From positions 1 to 64,000 of the forward strand of contig JAJAGP010000961.1 of NCBI GenBank assembly GCA_025084515.1: a stretch of 64,000 nt of DNA. Reading direction: 5' to 3'. Shown one piece after another: positions 19,914 to 31,209 of this stretch (the stretch's first letter is position 1; each line of letters begins with the position of its first letter). Source of the stretch: Ancistrus triradiatus. Its lineage: Eukaryota > Chordata > Actinopteri > Siluriformes > Loricariidae. Position numbers and translations under genes: made by a program. The notes beneath the pieces were generated by a model. The model did no database searches, had not been told where the DNA came from, and saw only the letters and a list, made by a program, of their open reading frames with translations.

Positions 19914-21447
19914 ATGAAGGTGTTGGTAAGTCTCATTATTTCATTCGTATACTGATACACTAATGTTTACGTAATTAAGAAGGATAACTGTCTTCCATCT
20001 GCATATTTATTTCCATATATTAATTGTTGGTGTTATTTTTCTAGCGTTTTTGCTTGTGTTATATTGCTTCAGTATGATGTTTGGCTTAGTGCACTACAAT
20101 TTACAGACTACCTATGTCTTATTGAACATTGTTTCACTGGTTATATCCTAGATTCTTTGTGTGATCTTGCTTGCAGCCCATGCTGGTAGGGAACATAAAA
20201 TTACTGTCAATAAGTCTTAGTAAATAACCCATGTATATGTTTTTAAGTTCTGTTTTTTTTTTTTTTTTTCTGCAGGAGCACAAGAGGGATGCAACAGTAA
20301 GATCCAAACTTACCTGCTGATACTTGACAAAAACATGTTAAATAGGCTGCATACAGGAGCAAGACATCCTGAAATGCATACATATTTTATTATATCATTT
20401 ATAACAGTCCAGATTCTAGTTCTCTTAAAAATTAAAGAAAAAAAAAATTGGTCTAAAGCCAAAGAATAATGCAACTACATTAGCCAATTTTAACTGGTAG
20501 TACCTGAAAAATGTGGGTCTTCACATGCTAAAAAGAAACTCTAATAATATTCATTTTCATTCCCATATCATAAAAGGCAAATCTAATTAGAAAAATGACA
20601 AAGAACTCACAAGACAGAAGTAAAACAAAGTTTTAATCTTTAGTTTTTTTTTTATTGAAAATTTAAAATTTTTGTTAATCATTAATTTTTAATCTAATCT
20701 GGAAAACTATTCATTTTCCACTGTCTGCACTGTAAGTGAAACATAAAGCTATACAATGTGCAATACAATACTGCTTTGAGTTCAATAAAAACATGTCGGT
20801 GCTGTAAATAGGATTTTGTAGTCAATTCTTAATTGTAGGTAAAAAAAGGTGTACATGTAAGTGTAAAACTGTTTTACGCAATCGTAATATGCACATAACA
20901 AAACTACAAAATCATATTAAAGAAAAAGAGAATCTGATTTGCACAGAACCTTAATACCTTATGAATACACACATTGTTTACTGACAGGTAATTACGGCTT
21001 TAATTAACCCGCTTCAAGATCCAAGTTCAGTTAATAACACTTTTTTTCTCTCTGTAGTTTGTTACACTCAGTGGTTCGACCGGGACGATCCCAGTGGAAT
21101 GGGAGATTATGAACTCCTGACTAACTTGAGAACTGAGTATCCAGGGAAGATCTGTGCCAAACCTTTGACCATTCAGGCCACGACTCTCTCTGGATTCCCG
21201 GCTCAAAACACTAGACAAGTGTTTCAAAAGTGAGTCTGATTTATTGTGTAGAGTATGTCTGGTCTTTGATGGAGTACATTAAGTTACGGTACTTATAATA
21301 CTCCTGTTTTGATTTCTATTTTCTCTTTCTGTCTCTCTTAGTTATGATGCAGCTACCGGCTTTTCCTGTGTGAATTCTCAGCAAAAGAATGGACAATCCT
21401 GTTTGGACTACAAGGTGCGCTTTGGATGCCCATGCACTTGGCCATAA
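19914..21447 (+). CDS. Small secreted single-domain WxxW (Mucin2_WxxW/CysD-like) protein C
   Basis: Five coding exons: 19,914-19,925, 20,152-20,185, 20,276-20,296, 21,058-21,229 and 21,342-21,447 (TAA). Together 345 nt, 114 residues. All introns are GT-AG and the frame is kept. Residues 1-16 form a signal peptide (MKVLILCVILLAAHAG) split between two exons. A short linker follows, then one WxxW domain from CYTQWFDRDDPSGMGDYELL (residue 24 on) through PGKICAKP, the Tyr-Asp and GFSCVN region, and CLDYKVRFGCPC to the end. This domain occurs in gel-forming mucins, CILP and otogelin; there it is extracellular and disulfide-linked. Here it stands alone, and the first Trp of WxxW is Tyr. Seven Cys in the mature chain, one of them in the linker. 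ATTAAA at 21,756 is the likely poly(A) signal. Function unknown; mucus or extracellular matrix is inference. Confidence 0.85.
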
Positions 21448-22740
21448 TTTTTTGTTCTGGATAATGCAGTAGCCTAGATCTTTCCTGAACAGAAAAATTA
21501 AATTACCTTGACCATGATCACATCAATGCTTGATTTCTACAGCCATTTTGTATGAGCTTATATTCTTTTGTGTAATTCCTATGTTGATTTCATAATTTTC
21601 ATTTGTTACTTGTTGAGGTGAACATAACGCTTCTGTACTGCATCCAGAACACAATCAAGTTTTCTGTCATGATTTGGAAGGAATGAACTCTTTTCCTAGT
21701 TTACTCTGAAGGTGATGGAATGTATTATTGGGTTTTTGTGCTGTTCTCTTTATGAATTAAATAATGGAAGCATATTTAAAGAGTTTGTGTTTTCTGATCT
21801 GATCTCATAAACAAATTTGCAGTAATTCAAGTCAGTCAGGATGATGAGCATTATGGTTAGGATTAAGGTTTAGGACCTCTGTGTATTAAATAAATGATAT
21901 GCAATAACATATTCAACTTTTATTAAATAAATGATCTGCATTAACATGTGACTTTCTACAGTTACCATACTGTAAATGTTATCTGAATACACAGAACTCA
22001 TGTTCATTCTGGAGGGTTTCTGATGTAAAACAGCTGATTTAAGCTTTAAAACAGTGAACAAAGGCAAAATGCTGACACCCATATCTAGTTACCTGGGCAA
22101 CAACAAAAGCAACAATGCAATCATTGATACATTATATCGTTACTCAAACAGTGTGGGGAAAGCCTGGGCAACTCCATATGATTTAAGTTCTCAGGAAGCT
22201 GATATGGATTCTTAATCTCCACAACATAACTTTTTATTGCATGCACATTATGTTGCTTTTTAGACTAAACATGTTGGTGTTGGTTTATCAGCTTGAGGGT
22301 CCTGAGTTTGGTAATGTACGCATAGTGTAATAAGGAAAGTTCCATTGCTCCAGTGTCTAGTTCTGAGTATCACCTGCTCATTGTAAGTGCTTTCGATGGT
22401 GAATAGAGCTTATGGTGGTTAGCACTCTTGACGGGTCTCCAGCTACATAGCCCCATACACAGCATATGTACTTTGTGTTGTGACACATTATTATTGTGAC
22501 ACATAGTCGGCATTAAAATGTCTGTCACTTGAGCCACAGTAGCCTTTATGTCGGTTTGGACCTGGCAGGATAGTCTTTGTTGCCCTCCACTACGTATTGT
22601 CGGTAGGAGCTGACCACTGCTGGCCAGGAGAAGTCCACTAGTGTTGCTGTTTTATCCCTGTACATTTCTCCCATATTCAACGCATCAATTATGAGAAACA
22701 ACTGCTCAACTACTGTGTCATATACAGTATTTGTGGTTTT
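21448..22740. other. 3' untranslated region and flank of WxxW gene C
   Basis: To about 21,790 this matches the 3' ends of the other WxxW copies, with ATTAAA at 21,756-21,761. Beyond it lie AT-rich spacer and, around 22,400-22,460, a weak SINE-like head (GTGGTTAGCACTC). No other gene seen. Confidence 0.5.
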
Positions 22741-22887
22741 CATATAAGTTTTGATTCAAAAATCTCCTTGCCTGGTCGTTGAGATAGTTTTGCAATTTCT
22801 GTATGATTTTCTATGCATTCAAAGTGTGCGATGTTAACTGTACTTATCGTACCATTGATTCTGTAGGCTCTCATTTGTTCTGGTGTG

Positions 22888-23242
22888 TGTAACGATGATG
22901 CAAGCCTTCAACTTGCATCCATCTTGTTTAGCTCCCCCTGCTTTCTCATTCCAACCCAGAAGGTGGGGCTGTAGCCATCTGCTGGTCTGTCTCCTATAAA
23001 TAACACAAACAAACCTAAACAAAGAGAAGGGAACAAACCAGCATGGAGGAATGAGGAGCGAAGAAACAGGAGCCAAGGGCAACCACAATGTGAAGAAGCC
23101 AGACAAGGAAGTGCACAGGAAGCAGGGTATATATAGAAGACAGACCAGCAGGTGGCTACAGCCCCACCTGCTGGGTTGGAATGAGAAAGCAAGGGGAGCT
23201 AAACAAGATGGATGTAAGCTGAAGGCTTGCATCATCGTTACA
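22888..23242. mobile_element. 355-bp foldback DNA transposon
   Basis: Two nearly identical arms of about 113 bp in inverse orientation. Both begin TGTAACGATGATGCAAGCC and run to the CTGCTGGTCTGTCT block, separated by ~125 bp. Compared with the empty site at about 25,228 (TTCTGGTGTGTTTTGGATAC), the element sits between TGGTGTGT and TAGTGTTT, an imperfect 8-bp duplication as in hAT elements. It encodes nothing; frames on both strands come from the arms. Confidence 0.8.
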
Positions 23243-23939
23243 TAGTGTTTCGGATACAGAAAGATTTGGGGAAGGCAAACAGTGCCACCCATATCTGTTA
23301 GTTTCAGTCTTATCACTGCCCATGACAGTGCGAGCCAAAACAGTGCAAAATGCTCTCAAGAACAAACACAATCCTGGTGTGTTGCAAAAGCCCATGATAT
23401 CCTTTGCAGGCTAGAGTGGCATTAGACACCCTAAAGAATAATATTTTCTCTGTGCACACAGTAAAGAGTTTGGAAAAACGCCACAGATTTAGATTGAGTC
23501 GTTTTATTTTGTACTCCCTTTTGTCTCATTTGCACACATAGCTTTATCTACTGAAGATCCTGCACATGCTACCAGTTTGCTCCGCATGCATGGATGTGTA
23601 TGTAATATTAATCTAATCATCCATGCATCATCCATTTTCTCAGAGAGCAAATAGCTCAAGTGAATTTATACCAAGTTAATTCTAAGTCAGAGTGCACCAA
23701 GTACACTGATTAAAACACATTTGGAGCTGGCCAGACATAACATTAAATCAAAATATAAACATTTCAAAGAGAAGGTTGAATGTTTTTTTTTTCTATAACC
23801 CTGGTTATTAATCCAACTGTTGGTAGAGAAGACATTTAAAAAATCCTACTATAACCAATACAGTTCAGTTTGGCACAGGCTAATTATTTACTTATCGATT
23901 ATGTGATAAACTTTGGGGAAAATCTGCAGGCTGAACTAA

Positions 23940-24590
23940 TTAAATCTTTCAAGAAGGAGCTTGTCCTCTAGGTGGAACAAAATTGAGCTTCTTCATCCAG
24001 CAGAATTCTTAAAATCATGTAGAATGTAGAGCACATTTCAGTCCTAGTCAAAATCTGTATACTCTACATTCATTCATTCACAGTCCTTAGTGAAGTTTAG
24101 TATAAATACAACAGGGCCGAAAGCTAATCAGCTAATCACTTGAAAACTATTTCTGAAGGTTAGCATGTTCAGCAGCAGCTGTAGTGGAAGCCTATCTGCC
24201 TCAGCATCTCTGCTCAAAGCCTCAGTTGCACAGTGACTAGGGAGTGTACCTGCAGGAATCTACAGAGGAAGTACAATGACAAAGTGCAACGAGGACAGAC
24301 CGCTCAGCACTCAACATGTACATGTCTGTTAAATCTGACCTACACCAACAACTAACAATGTGTTTGTGGAGGATCCCAGTCCTTAATACTTCTCATTACA
24401 GACATCTCTCCTTGTGTAGATGTGACCTCACTCAGCTTGCCTGTCCACCTAGGTCCGCTCTCGTTGAACTGCCTGTAGCTGCATCTCTCTGGAACTGTCA
24501 GTCAGCTATATAAAAATCTGACTTCATCACTGCCTATGCTACCAGCCTCCCCCTTCACTTCTTGGCTCTCGGTGAGACTTTAATCACCTC
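23940..24590. repeat. WxxW array spacer module (third copy)
   Basis: Third copy of the module at 8,640 and 19,150, again ending in a TGCCTATGCT block that leads to a promoter module. No coding potential. Confidence 0.6.
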
Positions 24591-24599
24591 AGAAAAAGC

Positions 24600-25100
24600 C
24601 CATAAAACATCTAGTTGGGGTCAGGAAACTGGTCTGCTTATTTCCTCAACATGAACATTTCTTCCTTCATCATTGTCTGAACTTCACACCTCGTCTTTTG
24701 AATTTTATGCTGTTAATGTGTTCAAACCTTGCAAACTTTACATCATCATAACCTATTGACTAGCTGGTCGATTCAGTTTACTGACCTAGAAGTTCTAACC
24801 GGATGGCTGTGCTGGTTGTGAAACCTGCAGATTTTACCAGCAAAGTAGCACCTTCTTTGGGTGTTGTCCTGTTACAGGGCTATAAAAGAATCATTACAGA
24901 ATACATTAGACAGACATTGTATGAGCATCAGACAGAGTCCAGGTATCGATAAGCACAGTTATATTCTTGGTGAAATGTGTTGATTCCTGAGCCTCTTGAT
25001 TAAATCTGTGCATTCTTTGTTTTAGCAGTGATGAAGCAGACCAATGGTGCCCCCACCTGACAAGAGACAGTATTTGTAGTTGTCGTATGAGTTTTGACAC
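24600..25100 (+). pseudogene. WxxW array module: promoter and exon 1 with dead splice donor (copy at 24.9 kb)
   Basis: The promoter has a perfect TATAAAAG (24,881-24,888). Exon 1 ends at 24,948 but the donor GT is AT (reads TATCGATAAGC). An acceptor-like GCAG at 25,025-25,028 is followed by TGATGAAGC, a possible relic of the exon 2 start, and then spacer. No downstream exons occur before the chromovirus at 25,950. Confidence 0.65.
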
Positions 25101-25949
25101 AAGACCCTCCTTGCTTGATCACCGAGATAGAGATTTACAATTTCTGTATGATTTTCTAAGTATTTAAACTGTGTGATCTTTACTGTACTTATCGTACTGT
25201 TGATTCTGTAGACTCAGAGCCCACATTGATTCTGGTGTGTTTTGGATACAGAAAGATTTGTGGTTGGTCTTTTTTGAATCAGAACAATTCAATGGTGACA
25301 CTCATATCTGTAAGTTTGAGTCTTAATACTGCCCATGAAACTTGGGAACAAAAAAGACCAAAATGCTCTTAAGAACAAACACAATCCTTTTGTGTTGCAA
25401 AAGCCCATGATCCCCTTTGCAGGCTAGACTGGCATTAGACATCTAAGGAATCGTATTTTCTCTGTGCACACATTAATGAGTTTGGGGAAAGCCACAGATT
25501 TTGATTGGGCCATGGTTTTTTTTATTTTGTTCTCTGGGTTTCCCCGTTTTGTCTCGTTTTGAACACATTGCTTTATCCACTGAAGATCCTGCACATGCTA
25601 CCAGTTTGCCACAACAGAGCCTCTGCATTCACTGATGTGTATTTAATATTAATCTAAATCAGACATGATTACTTGTAAAAAGCTGGCTTGATCACTGGCT
25701 ATGCTACTAGCCTATCACCTCAGTTCTTGGATCTCAGTGACACTCCCTTGTGTAGTCTTAACATTCTGTATACTACCTCTGTCCTAAGGGTAAAAAAATA
25801 ACCCACCTTCACCAAAACCTTAAAATAAAGCAACTTAATTGCATTTTAGACCCCAAATCTATTTTACATGATGAAACAACCTGTCATTTATTACAAACTT
25901 TGTGACTGTCTGGGTTTTCCCTCTTTAACAGTGCAGAAAGACTGCACTT

Positions 25950-26222
25950 TGTCACGCCCGCCTCCGGCGCCGCTCCGCCCGCTCGCACCTTGCCTCGCTC
26001 TGCCTCGCCAACGTACTAATTACTTCCACCTGATCCCGTTTTCACTCCCTTCATAAACACCGTCTCACTCCCCAAGACTCCGCTACATGACAAGGTTCTC
26101 TGTCCTAGTTTACCTAGCTCCCCGTATCATCGCCTAGTATCTCTAGTTTAATTTCTAAATAATAAACCTGCCTTACCTCCATCTCGGCCTGCGTTTGCCT
26201 CCTTCCTCTCCACGGCGTAACA
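25950..26222 (+). repeat. 5' LTR of the chromovirus
   Basis: 273 bp, TGTCACG...GTAACA. Differs from the 3' LTR by one T insertion in TAGTTTACC, one TAA insertion in AAATAATAAACC and one C/T change (CTACATGAC here, CTACACGAC there). Confidence 0.95.
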
Positions 26223-26240
26223 GTTCGTGTAGCCTGTAAC

Positions 26241-27300
26241 ATGGAGGCAGCGGCCGTTGGTTCCCCACCCCGACGCTTCCACAGCTGAGCAGCTAGCCGA
26301 GCTCCGTGCCCACATCCAGGAAGTGGTTCACGCGGTCTCCGTGCTCGCGGACAATCAGCGCTCGCTCAACGCGCTGGTCCCCTCCGTCAGCGAGTTGACA
26401 CAGCGTGTGTCCCAGCTCACGCTTTCCCCCGCTGCGGAGGCCTCTGCCGTCAGTCCCCGCTTCCTCCCAGCCCTCCTCGACCGCCTTCGGCGGCTTACCG
26501 CATCGCTCTGCCGGAGAAGTACGACGGCAACCCGGAACGCTGCGAAGGGTTCCTCCTTCAGTGTCAGTTGTACTTCGCCAGCTCACCACCGGAGTCCGAT
26601 GCGGCCCGTATCGCCCTCATTGTGTCCCTCCTCACCGGACGAGCCCTCGATGTGGGCCACGGCCATCTGGGCGCAACAAGCCGAGGAGGCCAGGATCTAC
26701 GATAGTTTTTTGACGGCCTTCCGCGCCGTCTTCCAGCACCCCCGGGAGGGGCGGTCCTCAGGGGAAGTACTCCTCACTCTGCGCGCAGGGTCGCCGTTCC
26801 GCTGCTGACTACGCCCTGCACTTCCGCACCCTGGCGGCTCAGAGCGGATGGAACACACCTGCCCCCTTCTCTCGCCGCTTTCCCACCAGGGCCTGCGTCT
26901 CCCGACCTCCGGAGGGAACTGGCCGGGCGGGACCTGAAACCTCTCACTGGAGGAGCTCATCACACCATCACCATCCGCCTGGACCAGCTTTCCTCGCGCC
27001 ACGCTCTACCTCCCGCCGCTTCTCGACTCGCTCGCTCCTTCTCCTCCTCGCGAGCCTTCGCCTCCCCCCGAGCCTATGGAACTCGCTCGCACTCACCTGC
27101 CCTCAGAGGAGCGCCGGCGTCGTTTCAATCAGCAGGGCCTGTGCTGTTATTGTGGCTCGGACCGCCACCTGCGCCCCACCTGTGGACCTCCGCTCCACCA
27201 CTCGGACCGGACAGCACGCATGCCAGGGTCCCGGCACGCACACCCCGGGTGAGTCAAACCTCGCTTGTGACTTCTTTTTAACCCTACCCTGTGGTTTTAC
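26241..27300 (+). pseudogene. Chromovirus gag region, frameshifted
   Basis: Nucleocapsid-type precursor. The best open part is 26,257-26,808 (coiled start ELRAHIQEVVHAV, then a capsid-like region), but it has shifts. The zinc knuckle CCYCGSDRHLRPTC lies at 27,142-27,183 (C-x2-C-x4-H-x4-C) in another frame. The likely ATG is at 26,241, but its frame ends after 15 codons. Confidence 0.75.
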
Positions 27301-30060
27301 GACTCGCTCACGGGGATTTACCTCTTACACAGCCTTGATCGACTCCGGCGCGCAGGGGGAACTTCATCGCCGATCACATCGTCACTCGATGGAAGATCCC
27401 ATGCACTACGCTATACCCCATAAGCGCCGCGTCACCTCAGCGGATGGTCGACCTCTGGGCTCGGGCTTCCTTACCCGTGTCACGGCTCCCCTCTGCCTGC
27501 TGACCGGCGCGGTGCATCAGGAAACCCTTTCTCTCTACTCTACCCGGTCGGATCACTCACATATCCGCTCATCCTGGGACTCCCATGGCTTCGGGACCAA
27601 ACGACCCACTCATCTCCTGGGCAGCCCACGAGCTCATCCGCTGGTCGCCTCGCTGCCCAAAAACACTGCATTCTCCGGCCCTGCCTTGCAAGTCAATTCC
27701 CTCCCGGTCACCCAGCCTGATCCGCTTCCTCCGAACGTGCCCGATCAATACGCACAACCTGGCTCCTGTCTTCGGATCGGCCCCCTCCCTCCCCCTCTCT
27801 TCCTCCACACCGTTCTTACGACTGCGCCGTCGAGCTCCTGCCGGACGCCTCTCTACCCAAGGCGCGCCTGTACCCGCTGTCTGCCAACGAAGAGAGGTCC
27901 ATGTCGGAATACACATAACGGAGTACCAGGCCCTTGGCTTCATCCGTCCCATCCACCTCGCCCGTCTCGGCAGGCTTCTTCTTCGTGCCCAAAACGCGAC
28001 GGCGGCCTCAGGCCGTGCATCGACTACCGAGGATTGAACCGGATCACCCGCAGCTATGCCTACCCGCTGCTACTGGTGCCCTCGGCCCTGGAGCACCTCG
28101 TGCGGCGCACTGGTACCACCAAGCTTGACCCTCAGGAACGCCTATAACCTCATCCGGATGAAAGAGGGAGACGAATGGAAAACGGCCTTCAGCACCAGCA
28201 GCGGACATTACGAGTACCTGGTGATGCCCTTCGGGCTGGCCAACGCCCCCTCTGTCTTTCAAGGCGTTCATAAATGACGTGCTCCGGGACATGCTCGGCC
28301 GATTCGTCATGGTATATCTCGACGACATTCTCATATACTAACTCCCCGGACTTCGATACCCACGTCAAACACAGGTGCGCCAGGTGCTCGAACGGCTTCT
28401 CGCGCATCATCTCCACGTGAAGGCGGAGAAGTGTGACTTCCACACTCAGTCGGTCCGCTACCTGGGCTACGTCATCTCTCCCTCAGGCGTCGCTATGGAC
28501 GCTGCCAACTGACCGCCGTCCTGGACTGGCCCACACCAAGTTCCGTCAAGCAACTACAGCGCTTTCTGGGGTTTGCAAATTTCTACCGGTTTTCATCAGG
28601 GACTTCAGCCGCACGGTGCGCGCCCCCTCACCGCGCTTCTGCAGGGCAAGCCGCGCTCCCTCCGCTGGTCCTCTCCGAAGCCGAACAAGCGTTCGAAACG
28701 CACTCAAGGCCGCCTTCAACCCGAGCTCCCGTCCTGGGCCATCCGAACCCGGACCTCCCCTTCGTCCTGGATGTGGACGCATCCTCTACCGGCGTGGGTG
28801 CCGTCCTATCCCAACGGCTTGGCGACCCGCCCAAGCTACGTCCCGTCGCCTACTTTCTCGCACAAACTGACCCCAGCCGAACGCAATTACGACGTGGGCG
28901 ACCGGGAACTGCTAGCGATCAAACTGTCCCCTGGAAGAGTGGAGGCATTGGTTGGAAGGCTCCAAACACGCTTCGCTTCACCGTGCTGACTGACCACAAG
29001 AACCTGAGTAACCTCAGGTCCCGCCAAGCGTCTCATCTCAACGCCCGCCAGGCCCGCTGGTCCCTTTTCTTCTCCAGGTTCCTTTTTTCCATCACCTACC
29101 ACCCGGGAACAAAGAACGCCAAGGCCGACGCTCTCTCCCGGAGTCTCGATCCCCGGACCGGCCCTCCGAAGAACCGCCTGCACCCATCCCTCCCGCCCTC
29201 ATGCACGATCGGAGCGATCCAGTGGGACTTCGAAACAGGAGCTGTAGGAAAAAGACTCTCCCAGATGCGCATTCCGCCGTCCTGCCCGCCGGACAAGAAA
29301 TTCGTGTGCCCCAGGACCTTCGCGACCGCCTCCTCGCCTGGGCCCATCTCTCTCTTTGTTCCGGCCACCCCCGGAGAAACGCGCACGCACCAACTGCTCT
29401 CCGCGCGCTTCTGGTGGGAGAACATGCGCAGGGACGTCCACCGCTTCGTCGCCCTCCTGCAGTGTCTGCGCCCAAGCAAAGACCCCTCGCACTCTCCCCT
29501 CCGGTCTGCTCCGTCCCTTGCCCGTGCCACAAAGACCCTGGTCCCACATCGCCCTGGACTTCATCACGGACCTCCCTTCAAAAAAAAATACACCGCCATC
29601 CTCTCCCTCATAGACCGCTTCTCCCGCGCAGTCCGCTTCATTCCTCTTCCCAAGATCCCTTCCGCGCTCTCCAGACAGCCGAGCATCTCTTCACGCACGT
29701 CTTTCGTGCTTTCGGCATCCCTGAAGACGTCCTCACCGACCGGGGGCCCCAGTTCACCTCTGCGGTATGGCGCGCATTCCTGGAAAAGCTGGGTTCCACC
29801 CGTCAGCCTCTCCTCTGGGTACCATCCCCAGACCAACGGACAATGCGAACGCTCTAACCAAGAGCTCAAGAAGTTCCCTGCGGTGCTACTGCTCCGTCCG
29901 TAACCCGCTCGACTGGCCACAATTCCTTCCGTGGGCCGAAATCGCCCAAAACTCCCTCCGGCACTCATCCACCGGCCTCACGCCCTTCCAGTGCGTCCTA
30001 GGATACCAGCCTCCCCTTCGTGCCCTGGGACTCCACGCCGTCGGACGCCCCGGCCGTTGA
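27301..30060 (+). pseudogene. Chromovirus pol region: protease, reverse transcriptase, RNase H, integrase, frameshifted
   Basis: Protease active site ALIDSGAQ at 27,332-27,355. Reverse transcriptase words are IDYRGLN (about 28,020), MPFGLANAPSVFQ (about 28,225-28,262) and YLDDILIY (about 28,316-28,340). RNase H shows LDVDASSTGVGAV (about 28,767) and HPGTKNAKADALSR (about 29,100). Integrase has an HHCC-like zinc part (about 29,380-29,470) and a DDE core with ALDFITDLP (about 29,550), LTDRGPQFTS (about 29,735) and YHPQTNGQCER (about 29,820). These lie in alternating frames; I count well over ten shifts, several of them one-base changes in homopolymer runs. Confidence 0.85.
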
Positions 30061-30447
30061 CCAGTGGTTTTCGCCGCAGCGAGGACGTATGGTGCCAGGT
30101 ACACCACCGCATCGACAAGGCCATCCGTCGGTACAAGAGGCACGCTGACCGTCGCCGCCGCTCCGCTCCCGACTTCCAGCCCGGGGACCGGTGTTTGGCT
30201 CTCCTCCCAAGGACTGCGCACCTCACAGGGAAGTACCCCCCCCCCCCAACCCCCTTTTTTCTCTCCACGCTTTCTGGGTCCCGTACAGCATCACCCATAA
30301 GATCAACGACGTCACTTACCGTTTGCAACTGCTCTCACACATTTCCGTGTCTCTCCAGTCTTCCATGTCTCCCTCCTGAAGCCCTGGGTTCTCGGTCCGC
30401 TGGCCGAGTCTTCTCCCTCCCATCGACCATCCTCCGCCATCCGGCCC

Positions 30448-30570
30448 GCCGGAAGCTCCCACCTATGCGGTCCGAACGCCTCCTGGACTCCCCGCCGACG
30501 GGCCACGCGCCTCCAGTACCTGGTCGAATGGGAGGGGCTACGGCCCGGAGGGAGAACAGCTTGGGTCCCC
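30448..30570 (+). other. Integrase C-terminal chromodomain of the chromovirus
   Basis: Contains YLVEWEGYGPE-like words (from about 30,517), the aromatic cage and core of a chromodomain at the extreme C-terminus of integrase. In the family this domain guides integration by binding histone marks. Frame differs from its upstream neighbours because of a shift. Confidence 0.75.
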
Positions 30571-30738
30571 CGACTCCAAGGACGTTCTGGATCCCCTCCT
30601 CGTCCAGGACTTCCACGCCGCCCGGCCCGACCGGGCCGGCTCCCAGGCCACGGGGCCGCCCGCGCAAGACCTCGTCTCTCTCCCCCCGACTCTCGCCGCG
30701 CTCCCTCCCGCCTGCACGAGTCCTTCGAGGGGGGGCAC

Positions 30739-31007
30739 TGTCACGCCCGCCTCCGGCGCCGCTCCGCCCGCTCGCACCTTGCCTCGCTCTGCCTCGCCAA
30801 CGTACTAATTACTTCCACCTGATCCCGTTTTCACTCCCTTCATAAACACCGTCTCACTCCCCAAGACTCCGCTACACGACAAGGTTCTCTGTCCTAGTTA
30901 CCTAGCTCCCCGTATCATCGCCTAGTATCTCTAGTTTAATTTCTAAATAAACCTGCCTTACCTCCATCTCGGCCTGCGTTTGCCTCCTTCCTCTCCACGG
31001 CGTAACA
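30739..31007 (+). repeat. 3' LTR of the chromovirus
   Basis: 269 bp, preceded by a G-rich polypurine tract and followed by the CACTT target duplication. Confidence 0.95.
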
Positions 31008-31068
31008 CACTTACTCAGAGGACAATGGTTTTCATCTCCCATAATTATTTTCTTTATTATATTAGAGG

Positions 31069-31070
<2 letters not shown>

Positions 31071-31116
<46 letters not shown>
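31071..31116. repeat. (TTA)n microsatellite
   Basis: About 15 TTA units; on the minus strand it gives the poly-Asn frame that is an artefact. Confidence 0.95.
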
Positions 31117-31117
<1 letters not shown>

Positions 31118-31209
31118 CAGCATATGTGTCATTTTTGTAATGGTGTACATTATTTCTTTAGCAAAAGATGGCTTTAGAATTAAAAGAAAGTGCAGAAAGT
31201 GGATTTATA

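Larger units (their letters stand above)
25950..31007 (+). mobile_element. Ty3/gypsy chromovirus retrotransposon, full length
   Basis: 5,058-bp element flanked by the 5-bp target duplication CACTT (25,945-25,949 and 31,008-31,012). LTRs at 25,950-26,222 and 30,739-31,007 differ by one substitution and two small indels. Gene order is gag, protease, reverse transcriptase, RNase H, integrase, then a chromodomain, which defines the chromovirus branch; the order matches fish Sushi-like elements. A purine tract GAGGGGGGGCAC precedes the 3' LTR. No obvious tRNA-complementary primer site (TGG...) follows the 5' LTR, and self-priming as in Tf1/Sushi relatives is possible. Much more GC-rich than its surroundings. 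Confidence 0.92.

Noticed and set aside
22834..23395. 160-codon minus-strand frame and its neighbours
   Set aside because: Runs through both arms of the foldback element; the arms give the same words on both strands.
26293..30777. Many 60-150-codon antisense and off-frame ORFs
   Set aside because: Shadows of the GC-rich chromovirus; the sense strand carries the recognisable motifs.
30902..31150. Poly-asparagine frame
   Set aside because: Translation of the TTA microsatellite.
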